A stretch of DNA of 64,000 nt from FEN-1191 sp036490715 (GTDB lineage Bacteria > Pseudomonadota > Gammaproteobacteria > Steroidobacterales > Steroidobacteraceae): positions 1 to 64,000 of the forward strand of contig DASXDL010000026.1 in assembly GCA_036490715.1 (NCBI GenBank), written 5' to 3'. The position numbers and the translations under genes were made by a program. The notes beneath the pieces were generated by a model, which made no database searches, was not told the origin of the DNA, and was given only the letters and a program-made list of their open reading frames with translations. Below, piece after piece: positions 34,252-41,402 of this stretch (position 1 is its first letter; each line of letters starts with the position of its first letter).

Positions 34252-36704
34252 AAGTGCGCCTCCCTTGAAGTCGGTACGTCGTCGCCCATGAATATCGGCA
34301 GCCAGCGCTCACTCTGCGTTCCACATCGTTCGATCACCCGGTGCAGTCGCTCGACTTCGTGCGCACGTCCGGAAATCACGCGCAACAGGTCGTCGAAGCC
34401 TTGGAGATCTAGCTGACAGACCACGCTGTAGTGGCCCTGCTTCACCAGGAACTTGCGCGATCCGGGTTCCAAGCCCTGCTTGATCAGTCGGAATTCGCGC
34501 TCGCTGAGCCCGAAGCCAACGCTGTACTCCTCAGCGCTCGCATCCGGGTTCGGAAACAGCACCTTGGTCGCGGTCTGTTCGATGATTGTGCGGCTGATCG
34601 GGCTGTCCAGAACGTCACTGGGGCTCTGGGTCGCCAGGCACATCACTGCATTGAGCTTGCGCCAGGTCTTGGGGCCATCCTTGGCAAAAGCCGCGAAGGC
34701 TGAATCGGCCAGCAGACGCCAGAATTCGTCCATCCAGCACACCAGCCGGCGACCGTCGAGTAGCTGACGAATCAGATGAAACAGATACAACGTGATCGGC
34801 GCCCGCGCCCGCTCGTGATCGAGAAACTCCGTCACGTCGATGCCGATGAGCGCGTGGGCGCCCAACCGCTGAGCCAGTCGGTCCTGGGGATGGTCGAATA
34901 CCCAGGCGTAATCGCCCTGCGTGGACTCGCACCACGGAACCAGCCTGGCGTGCATGCCGTCGGGATCGGTGGCGTCCAGGAACTCGATCAGTCGCGACAG
35001 ACGCCGCACCTCAGGCGGCAGCGCCAGCACACCGTGCAGCGCCTGATCCAGGTCCGCCTGCTGGCGCACGCCGGGAGCCGCGCCGGCCTTTGCCCGCACC
35101 AGCAACTGCAGCCACTGCTTGAGGAATTCAAGGTTTGAGGGCGTCGCAGGCAATTGCAGTGGATTGAAGCCGGTCGGCTGCCCGCTGCGCAGTTCCAGGT
35201 ACTCTCCTCCCAGAGCGCGGACCAGGATCTCCAGCCCATGATCCTTGTCGATGACCACCTGCGTCACACCGTTGCGACTCAGCATCGCCACCAGGAAGCC
35301 GATGAATACCGTCTTGCCGGAGCCGGTTGGCCCACATATAAAGGAGTGACCCGTGTCGCGTCGACTGCCGCCATCGGCCGCCGCTGGATCGCTGGCATGC
35401 AGGGAAAAGTGATAGCCCGAGTGCGCACTGGTCACCAGCAGCGTCAGCGCGTCGCCCCAATGATTTCCACTGGCGCGGCCGACCGGGTGATTGTGGAACG
35501 GCACCAGCGCGGCAAAATTACGCGACGTGATCGGTGCCTTGCGCACCCGCATGGCGAAGTGCGCCGGTAGCTGGGCCCAGAACGCCGCTTCCAGCGCCAG
35601 ATCTTCGCGCGCAATGGTCATGCCGGTGTCGGCCAGCAGACCGCGCGCCAGAGCGATGCGGTCGTTGAGTGCCTGCAACCGGACGATGGCCGACTGGTCG
35701 CGTTCGATAGAATCCACGTCGGCCAGCACCTGCAGCGAGCAGTGGTGCTCGCCCATGACGAATTCGTTGGCGGTTAGCGCATCGAGCGCCTGGCTGAGCT
35801 GCGCGGCCTGTGAGACGCCATAATCACCGGCGTTCGCCATGCGGTGGATCTGTCGTTGCAGTAAGGCCTGACTTGCGCCTCTGGAAAGAAATGCGAACGA
35901 CTGCGTCAGCACGAACGGAAACGGCGCCGACAACAAGCGGTTGAACGCACCCACGAGCGTCGGCGTGGCGTATTCCTTAATTCCTAGCATGGCTGCCACC
36001 CGGCTCTGGCTCGGCGTGCGATATTCCATCGACTCGCTGCCGAACAGCAGCCGCGAGGTCGGCAGCGCCGATGCCAGTGGGCCGGGCGGCAGAGCGACTG
36101 GCTGATATTCGGCGTTCACCAGCACGCCTAGAAACTCCAGCAGCGCTGAGTGCCACACACCGTTGCGGCGATAGGCACTCAGCCGCTGCGGCTCGTAGCG
36201 GGTCAGGGCCGCCTCCAGCGTCTGGCCGAGCTTTTCGCAGTGCTCGATCGCCTGATCAACCTGCCGATCGGCCTGCTTCCGGCTCGCGCGCAGCAGCCGC
36301 ATTGCAGAGGCCTGCACTGCACCGCCGGCTGGTCGGTACACCGTGGTCAGGTACAGCTCGTTGACCATCAGCGTCTCGTGGTTCAGTCGCGCGCGATAGC
36401 GCCGGTGCAGCTCGTCGGCAAAACCGTCATTCGAAGCGTCATGCACCCCCAGGACTTCACGCCGTCGAATGATGTGAGTCCACAGCGCCAGATCGGGGCT
36501 GGCGACATTGCGCCACAGGATGTTGAGGCGCTCGTGCCAATTGTTCAGCTGCGCATCGTCGGCGCATTCGAAGCCAGCACCCGCAAGCCGGAACACCTGT
36601 ATGTAGTCGCCAGCGGCCGTGCGCACCAGAGCCTCCGAAATCTGGGCGGCGTACGGCACCCGGTCCGCTACCGCCGGTTCACCGCGCATCGCCAGGGCTA
36701 GCAT
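34248..36704 (-). CDS. virB4: VirB4 secretion ATPase
   Basis: This is the 818-residue core ATPase of the type IV system. The CagE/TrbE/VirB N-terminal domain is followed by Walker A GPTGSGKTVF (near residue 457-466), Walker B RLVCWMDEFWRLL and the late motif KVLFPNPDASAEEY. ATG 36704 is chosen because it overlaps virB3 by seven bases. An in-frame extension to 37181 would run through all of virB3 and is not protein-like. An ATG at 36728 is also possible. The length then matches typical VirB4 proteins. Confidence 0.92.
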   Translation of the reverse strand: MLALAMRGEPAVADRVPYAAQISEALVRTAAGDYIQVFRLAGAGFECADDAQLNNWHERLNILWRNVASPDLALWTHIIRRREVLGVHDASNDGFADELHRRYRARLNHETLMVNELYLTTVYRPAGGAVQASAMRLLRASRKQADRQVDQAIEHCEKLGQTLEAALTRYEPQRLSAYRRNGVWHSALLEFLGVLVNAEYQPVALPPGPLASALPTSRLLFGSESMEYRTPSQSRVAAMLGIKEYATPTLVGAFNRLLSAPFPFVLTQSFAFLSRGASQALLQRQIHRMANAGDYGVSQAAQLSQALDALTANEFVMGEHHCSLQVLADVDSIERDQSAIVRLQALNDRIALARGLLADTGMTIAREDLALEAAFWAQLPAHFAMRVRKAPITSRNFAALVPFHNHPVGRASGNHWGDALTLLVTSAHSGYHFSLHASDPAAADGGSRRDTGHSFICGPTGSGKTVFIGFLVAMLSRNGVTQVVIDKDHGLEILVRALGGEYLELRSGQPTGFNPLQLPATPSNLEFLKQWLQLLVRAKAGAAPGVRQQADLDQALHGVLALPPEVRRLSRLIEFLDATDPDGMHARLVPWCESTQGDYAWVFDHPQDRLAQRLGAHALIGIDVTEFLDHERARAPITLYLFHLIRQLLDGRRLVCWMDEFWRLLADSAFAAFAKDGPKTWRKLNAVMCLATQSPSDVLDSPISRTIIEQTATKVLFPNPDASAEEYSVGFGLSEREFRLIKQGLEPGSRKFLVKQGHYSVVCQLDLQGFDDLLRVISGRAHEVERLHRVIERCGTQSERWLPIFMGDDVPTSREAHL

Positions 36705-37090
36705 GGGACGTCCCGCGGTGCAGTCCATAGGCGCGGCGCCAGGTCCGGGCGACGCCTTCGGCCACGGTGGTCGGGCAGGTCCACCGCCATCGGCCCGTAG
36801 CTTGCTGCCCGCCAACGTCGGCGCTGCGATCGCGGCGCCGATAGCCGGGTGCGACACCAGAGCACCAGCAGATCGAAATATCTTGGATCGCGTGCGCACA
36901 GCAGCGAGCACAGTCCGTGAATCGGCAGGCACGCCAACAGCGTGAGCAGATTTCGCGTCAGTAGGAAAGCTTCCAGAGTAAAAACCAGATTGAACATCAG
37001 CGCGCTGTAAGTCACGCCCCAGCGCATCGGTGGGCGCGTCGCGCCCACGAACAGTAGCTCGCTGGTCAGACCCAGGGTGGCGGCCGTCAT
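36698..37090 (-). CDS. virB3: VirB3 inner-membrane protein
   Basis: This 130-residue protein has a VirB3 domain in its first 85 residues: FVGATRPPMRWGVTYSALMF, then two hydrophobic helices (LVFTLEAFLLTRNLLTLLACLP). A basic, Arg/Pro-rich tail of about 45 residues follows that is longer than in most VirB3 proteins and partly overlaps the virB4 start region. It begins three bases after the virB2 stop. Pilus assembly and contact with VirB4 are its known roles. Confidence 0.85.
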   Translation of the reverse strand: MTAATLGLTSELLFVGATRPPMRWGVTYSALMFNLVFTLEAFLLTRNLLTLLACLPIHGLCSLLCARDPRYFDLLVLWCRTRLSAPRSQRRRWRAASYGPMAVDLPDHRGRRRRPDLAPRLWTAPRDVPC

Positions 37091-37093
37091 AGA

Positions 37094-37384
37094 TCAGACT
37101 CCAAACATCGCGCGCACCCAGGTCACGATCTGCGGCGCGCCGAAGGCGATGGCGATTCCAAGAATTGCACCGATACACCAACCCCAGGAGAGGCGATTTG
37201 CCATGGCCATCGCGCCCAGCGCCATGATTAATATCACCGCGATCGGCGTCAGCCAGGCCAGGATATTGTTCTGCAGAGCGGTTGCACCGGTCAGGAAAGG
37301 CGATGCCTGGGCATTGGCGACAGCCGGCGCAGCCAGCAATGCCAGCGCAGCCAACGATGCCAGCGGCAGCGGTACGTTACGCAT
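37094..37384 (-). CDS. virB2: VirB2 pilin
   Basis: This 96-residue prepilin has a signal sequence (MRNVPLPLASLAALALLAAP, cleavage near ANAQA) and a mature part of two hydrophobic helices (AWLTPIAVILIMALGAMAMA and CIGAILGIAIAFGAPQIV) joined by a short polar loop, the standard VirB2 form. ATG 37384 is selected because it starts directly with the signal peptide and overlaps the upstream ssb stop by eight bases. Longer in-frame starts lie within ssb. Confidence 0.92.
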   Translation of the reverse strand: MRNVPLPLASLAALALLAAPAVANAQASPFLTGATALQNNILAWLTPIAVILIMALGAMAMANRLSWGWCIGAILGIAIAFGAPQIVTWVRAMFGV

Positions 37385-37760
37385 GCGAGGTGTCGCCCAT
37401 ACGCCGAGCCTCGAGCTCCTCGCGTCTAATCTTGCCCGGGGCGCCAAACCGGAAAGCGTCGGCAATGAAAGAATAGTCGTACTGCTTATCGCCCTGCTCG
37501 TCGGTCCAGTTGCTCGAGCGTATGTGGGCATCGACGATCAGCTGGTCGCCCTTGCGCGCATTGTTGGCGATGGCTTCTCCCAGCCCGCCAAACGCGACCA
37601 ACCACAGGGTCGTGATGATTTCGCGCGCACTGCCGGCTTCATCCTTGCCGGCATAATCGTTGCCGATCAGACAGAAGCGCGTGTAGCTGACATCCCCCTT
37701 GACGATCAGTTCCGGATGGTTGGCAAGATTGCCGATCGCCCTGAGACTAAAACTATTCAT
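37377..37760 (-). CDS. ssb: Single-stranded DNA-binding protein of the conjugation operon
   Basis: This 127-residue OB-fold SSB has a typical body (MNSFSLRAIGNLANHPEL, IITTLWLVAFGGLGEAIANN, KGDQLIVDAHIRSSNWTDEQG, YDYSFIADAFRFG). It lacks the long acidic C-terminal tail (DDDIPF-like) of the housekeeping SSB and instead ends MGDTSHA. This suggests a transfer-specific protein that coats incoming or outgoing single strands. It is the first gene of the operon, with an AAGGGG ribosome site before the ATG. Confidence 0.88.
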   Translation of the reverse strand: MNSFSLRAIGNLANHPELIVKGDVSYTRFCLIGNDYAGKDEAGSAREIITTLWLVAFGGLGEAIANNARKGDQLIVDAHIRSSNWTDEQGDKQYDYSFIADAFRFGAPGKIRREELEARRMGDTSHA

Positions 37761-38011
37761 GCAGATTCCCCTTGAGCTTGATTGGCACCCGCGGGCTCCA
37801 GGCGCGCAGCAGTCTAGGGACGGCAGCGCGATTCGCCAGCCGCGCTTTGCCGTGCGTTCATGCAGATATCGGACCGGATTCAGCCGACATGGCTGGCGCC
37901 GCCGTTTCTGATAAAACGGCTCCGCTATGCGGGCTCGATTTATCGCGCGCGGCGCTACCGGCGACGCAACGATGCTGTATTGTTCACCTGTTGATCCGGC
38001 GGAGAATCACG
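37761..38011. other. Divergent intergenic region, start of conjugation operon and small helical gene
   Basis: This 251-base region separates ssb (minus) from a small plus-strand gene. It holds a perfect seven-base stem, GCCGTTT (37901-37907) and AAACGGC (37914-37920), with a six-base loop and no T-run. On the minus strand a weak CTGGCG-17-TAGACT pair could serve the conjugation operon. No direct repeat matching the other end of the operon was seen. Confidence 0.35.
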
Positions 38012-38254
38012 ATGTCCGAAACCACCGATGCACCAGTGGCTGATCAGATCGAACAGTGTGCCGACGAACTCGACGAGTGTATCGACACACTGGAGCACTA
38101 CCCCGAAGCGGTGCTGGCGACGGCCATGAGACTGCATCTGGGCGCACTGCTGCGAACCATGCTCGAGCAGCGGCTGCTCACGCGCGAGGCCGCGCGCCAG
38201 TTCCTGATCGCACTCGAGCAGGAGGCCCTGGGCAGTGATATTCATGAAGCCTGA
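38012..38254 (+). CDS. Small acidic helical protein of unknown function
   Basis: This 80-residue soluble protein is almost entirely helical by composition, with an acidic N-terminal part (EQCADELDECIDTLEH) and a C-terminal part rich in Leu, Arg and Ala (GALLRTMLEQRLLTREAARQ). ATG 38012 follows GGAG by seven bases, a convincing ribosome site. The stop lies 20 bases inside the pirin gene frame, so the two are probably cotranscribed. I recognise no family. Its two cysteines are spaced C-x6-C. Confidence 0.65.
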   Translation: MSETTDAPVADQIEQCADELDECIDTLEHYPEAVLATAMRLHLGALLRTMLEQRLLTREAARQFLIALEQEALGSDIHEA

Positions 38255-39158
38255 GGAGCCTATCGAGACGGTGATCGTGCCGCCAGTGCACGACCTGGGC
38301 GACGGTTTCCAGGTGCGCCGGGCACTGCCAAACCAACAATGCGCGACGGTGGGTCCGTTCGTGTTCTTCGATCAAATGGGCCCGGTGCAGCTCAAACGTG
38401 GAACCGGCCTGGACGTGAGGCCGCATCCGCATATCGGCCTGGCGACGGTCACCTATCTGTTCGACGGCGAGATCGAGCACCGTGACAGCCTCGGCACGGT
38501 GCAATCGATTCGGCCGGGCGCGATCAACTGGATGATCGCCGGTCGCGGCATCGTGCACTCGGAACGCAGCCCGCCGCAGGCACGCGCCCAGGGCGCGTCG
38601 CTGTCGGGGCTGCAGATCTGGGTAGCGCTGCCGAAAGCGCAGGAGGAATGCGCGCCGAGCTTTCACCACTACCCGTCGGCGCAACTGCCGGTGCTGGACG
38701 ACGAAGGTACGCGCCTGCGCCTCCTGGCCGGCACGCTCTATGGCACTCGCTCGCCGACTGCGACCATGTCGGAATTGTTCTACGCCGATGCCGTTCTGCA
38801 GGCCGGGGCCCGCCTGCCAGTGACCGCCGAGCACGAGCAGCGCGCGCTGTATGTACTGGAGGGTCGCGTTGAAATCGATGACCAGCCGTTCGAATCCGGC
38901 CAGCTACTGGTGCTGCGGCATCAACAGGCCGTGACGGTGCACGCACCCGGCGCGGCGCACGTGTTGTTGCTGGGCGGGGCCCGGCTGGATGGGCCCAGGC
39001 ACGTCTGGTGGAATCTGGTGTCAAGCTCGCGCGAGCGCATCGAGCAGGCCAAACGCGACTGGCGTGACGGACGTCTCGGTCGGGTACCCGGCGACGAGGA
39101 GTTCATTCCATTACCGAGTGAGCCCGCTGTGCAATCTCGTCCGGTCGACTATCCTTAG
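38235..39158 (+). CDS. Pirin-family cupin protein
   Basis: This protein of about 307 residues has the two-cupin pirin fold. The N-terminal cupin carries the metal ligands in RPHPHIGLATVTYLFDGEIEHRDSLG and the motif GAINWMIAGRGIVHSER. The C-terminal domain includes EQRALYVLEGRVEID. Relatives have quercetinase-like or regulatory roles, and the substrate here is unknown. GTG 38235 lies nine bases after GGAGG. An ATG three codons later (38244) is the alternative start. It overlaps the small upstream gene. Confidence 0.85.
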   Translation: MIFMKPEEPIETVIVPPVHDLGDGFQVRRALPNQQCATVGPFVFFDQMGPVQLKRGTGLDVRPHPHIGLATVTYLFDGEIEHRDSLGTVQSIRPGAINWMIAGRGIVHSERSPPQARAQGASLSGLQIWVALPKAQEECAPSFHHYPSAQLPVLDDEGTRLRLLAGTLYGTRSPTATMSELFYADAVLQAGARLPVTAEHEQRALYVLEGRVEIDDQPFESGQLLVLRHQQAVTVHAPGAAHVLLLGGARLDGPRHVWWNLVSSSRERIEQAKRDWRDGRLGRVPGDEEFIPLPSEPAVQSRPVDYP

Positions 39159-39189
39159 TCTTGCCAGCTGCCATCGCCGCCCCGTTGCC

Positions 39190-40623
39190 ATGAGTGCGCA
39201 CACTCTGACCGCACGATCGCCCGCCTCGCCGACGCCGGCATCCGCCGTTCGACACGAACCGCCGGTTCTGCTGGCCGATCTTTTCAAGATCGGCATCGGC
39301 CCGTCCTCGTCGCACACGGTCGGACCGATGAAGGCCGCGGGCATGTTTCTGCAACACCTGCAGGGGCACTTCAGTGCAGTGCAGCGCGTGGTCGCCACGG
39401 CCTACGGCTCGCTCGCCTGGACCGGCAAGGGCCACGCGACCGACAAAGCGCTGGTGCTCGGTCTGGCTGGAGAGCGCGCCGATGTCATCGACCCGGACCT
39501 GATGGATCAGAAGCTCCAGGTGATCCTCAGCGAGCGCAGGCTGCGGCTGCCTGACGGCCGCGCGATCGCGTTCGACGCCGCCACTGACATCGTGTTCAAC
39601 ACCGAGCGCAGCTTTCAGCGCCATCCGAACGCCATGACCTTCGAAGCCTTCGACACCGACGGCCGCAGTCTGCTGCAGGAGTTGTGGTTTTCGGTGGGCG
39701 GCGGCTTCATCGAGCAGGACGGCGCGCAGGCCGCGCGCGGCGATTACCCGGCCGTGCCATTTGCTTACACCAGTGCCGCCACCCTGCTGGCCCTCGGATC
39801 CTCCGGCAAGCTGTCCATAGCCGACATGGTATTCGCGAACGAGACCAGCGCGCATCCCGACAGCGAACTGCACGCAACCATCGAACGGATTGCGGCGGCT
39901 ATGCATGCCTGCATCGATCGGGGTCTGTCGCGCGAAGGCCCTCTGCCCGGCGCTCTGAAGATCAAGCGGCGCGCCAAGGGGCTGCATGACAAGGCCCAGG
40001 CGGCCCGCCACAGCAGCAATCGCGCTGGGCTTGATGCGATGAACTATGTCTCGGCGTTCGCCATAGCCGTCAATGAAGAGAATGCCTGCGGTGGCCGCGT
40101 GGTGACCGCACCGACCAACGGTGCCGCCGGCGTGGTACCGGCGGTACTGCGCTATTACCGTGACTTCTGCACACCATCAGACCGGCGCGGCGTAGTCAAT
40201 TTCTTCCTCGCGGCCACCGCGATCGGCGGCATCATCAAACGCAACGCATCGATCTCCGGTGCCGAGATGGGTTGCCAGGGTGAGGTCGGCTCCGCCGCAG
40301 CCATGGCGGCAGCCGGGCTTGCGGCCGCGCTCGACGGCAGCAACGAGCAGATCGAGAATGCCGCCGAAATTGCACTCGAGCATCACCTCGGAATGACTTG
40401 CGATCCGATCGGCGGGCTGGTGCAGATACCCTGTATCGAACGCAACGCCTTTGGGGCTATCAAGGCAGTCAACGCCGCGTCGATGGCTCTGCACGGCGAC
40501 GGCACGCATCGTGTATCGCTTGACCAGGCGATCGAGACACTGCGACAGACCGGCACCGACATGCAATCCAAATACCGCGAAACCTCGCGCGGCGGCCTAG
40601 CCGTCAATGTGCCGGAATGCTGA
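39190..40623 (+). CDS. sdaA: L-serine ammonia-lyase, single-chain
   Basis: This 477-residue Fe-S serine dehydratase converts L-serine to pyruvate and ammonia. The beta domain begins LFKIGIGPSSSHTVGPMKAA. The alpha domain has the cluster cysteines in NACGGRVVTAPTNG, SGAEMGCQGEVGSAAAMAAAG and MTCDPIGGLVQIPCIERN. ATG 39190 gives a 25-residue extension before the conserved start, slightly longer than usual. The last codons overlap the next gene. Serine could come from one-carbon metabolism in the nearby demethylation island, but this is only a suggestion. Confidence 0.93.
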   Translation: MSAHTLTARSPASPTPASAVRHEPPVLLADLFKIGIGPSSSHTVGPMKAAGMFLQHLQGHFSAVQRVVATAYGSLAWTGKGHATDKALVLGLAGERADVIDPDLMDQKLQVILSERRLRLPDGRAIAFDAATDIVFNTERSFQRHPNAMTFEAFDTDGRSLLQELWFSVGGGFIEQDGAQAARGDYPAVPFAYTSAATLLALGSSGKLSIADMVFANETSAHPDSELHATIERIAAAMHACIDRGLSREGPLPGALKIKRRAKGLHDKAQAARHSSNRAGLDAMNYVSAFAIAVNEENACGGRVVTAPTNGAAGVVPAVLRYYRDFCTPSDRRGVVNFFLAATAIGGIIKRNASISGAEMGCQGEVGSAAAMAAAGLAAALDGSNEQIENAAEIALEHHLGMTCDPIGGLVQIPCIERNAFGAIKAVNAASMALHGDGTHRVSLDQAIETLRQTGTDMQSKYRETSRGGLAVNVPEC

Positions 40624-41396
40624 CGGTGGCCGATGATGCTGCCGGCGCGCACCGCGATCGGCAACTGCTCGACGCCAATCGATGCTTCTACGACTCACTC
40701 TGGTCCGGCGCCCGGCTGGTCGAAGCGCGGCGATTCAACACCTGGCCGCTAGTGCATTCGCTGCTGCCAGGTTCGCAGCGCCAGCTGGAGGTGGCACCAG
40801 GGCTGCGTCCGCGCCTGCCGCTCGATCACACGCGCTTCGTTGATATCAGTCTGCCAGCACTGCGAACGCTACGCTCGCGCGGCGCCAGCGCCATGCTCGG
40901 GATGGTGTCGGCGCTGCCGTTTGCGAGCGCTGCATTCGACCTGGTCTGTACCCTGGATATTGTCGAGCACGTCGACGATGACGAGGCGGCGCTGGCGGAA
41001 ATCGCGCGCGTGGCCGCGCCAGGCGCCACGTTGCTGCTGTCGGCCCCGCTGCATCCCGAGCGCTGGACGGCGTTCGACGATTTCGTCGGCCACCGGCGTC
41101 GGTATGAGCCGGCGAAACTGTCCGCCAAGCTCGCACAGCACGGCCTGATCATCGAGCGCAGTGCGGTGTACGGCATGCAGCCGCGCTCCTCGCGGCTGCT
41201 GGATCTGGGCATGTGGTGGCTGACCCACCACCGAGAGCGTGCGCTGTGGTGGTACAACCGCGTATTCATGCCGCTCGGCCTACTGATGCAGAGCGATCTG
41301 GTGCTCGAGCCCGGCATGATCGACCTGAGCTCGGTCGATGAGGTACTGCTGGTTTGCCGCAAGCGCGGCGGCGAGACCGCCGCCGCGCTGCATTAA
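40617..41396 (+). CDS. Class I SAM-dependent methyltransferase (methyltransferase type 11)
   Basis: This 259-residue protein has a Methyltransf_11-like domain: acceptor-side motifs GSQRQLEVAPGLRPRLPL (a diverged glycine motif), ALPFASAAFDLVCTLDIVEHV and AEIARVAAPGATLLLSAPLH. The usual GxGxG loop is altered to EVAPGLRP, a shape shared by a subfamily. Its start overlaps the sdaA stop, so it is translated with it. The substrate is unknown. It ends six bases from the convergent TonB-dependent receptor gene. Confidence 0.75.
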   Translation: MLTVADDAAGAHRDRQLLDANRCFYDSLWSGARLVEARRFNTWPLVHSLLPGSQRQLEVAPGLRPRLPLDHTRFVDISLPALRTLRSRGASAMLGMVSALPFASAAFDLVCTLDIVEHVDDDEAALAEIARVAAPGATLLLSAPLHPERWTAFDDFVGHRRRYEPAKLSAKLAQHGLIIERSAVYGMQPRSSRLLDLGMWWLTHHRERALWWYNRVFMPLGLLMQSDLVLEPGMIDLSSVDEVLLVCRKRGGETAAALH

Positions 41397-41402
41397 TCGC
41401 CG

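Noticed and set aside
36705..37181. N-terminal extension of virB4 by about 159 codons
   Set aside because: It overlaps all of virB3 in another frame and is low-complexity. The start at 36704 fits operon overlap and family length.
24136..38011. Attachment-site direct repeats bounding the conjugation operon
   Set aside because: The left (24136-24206) and right (37761-38011) gaps were compared by eye and share no repeat longer than a few bases.
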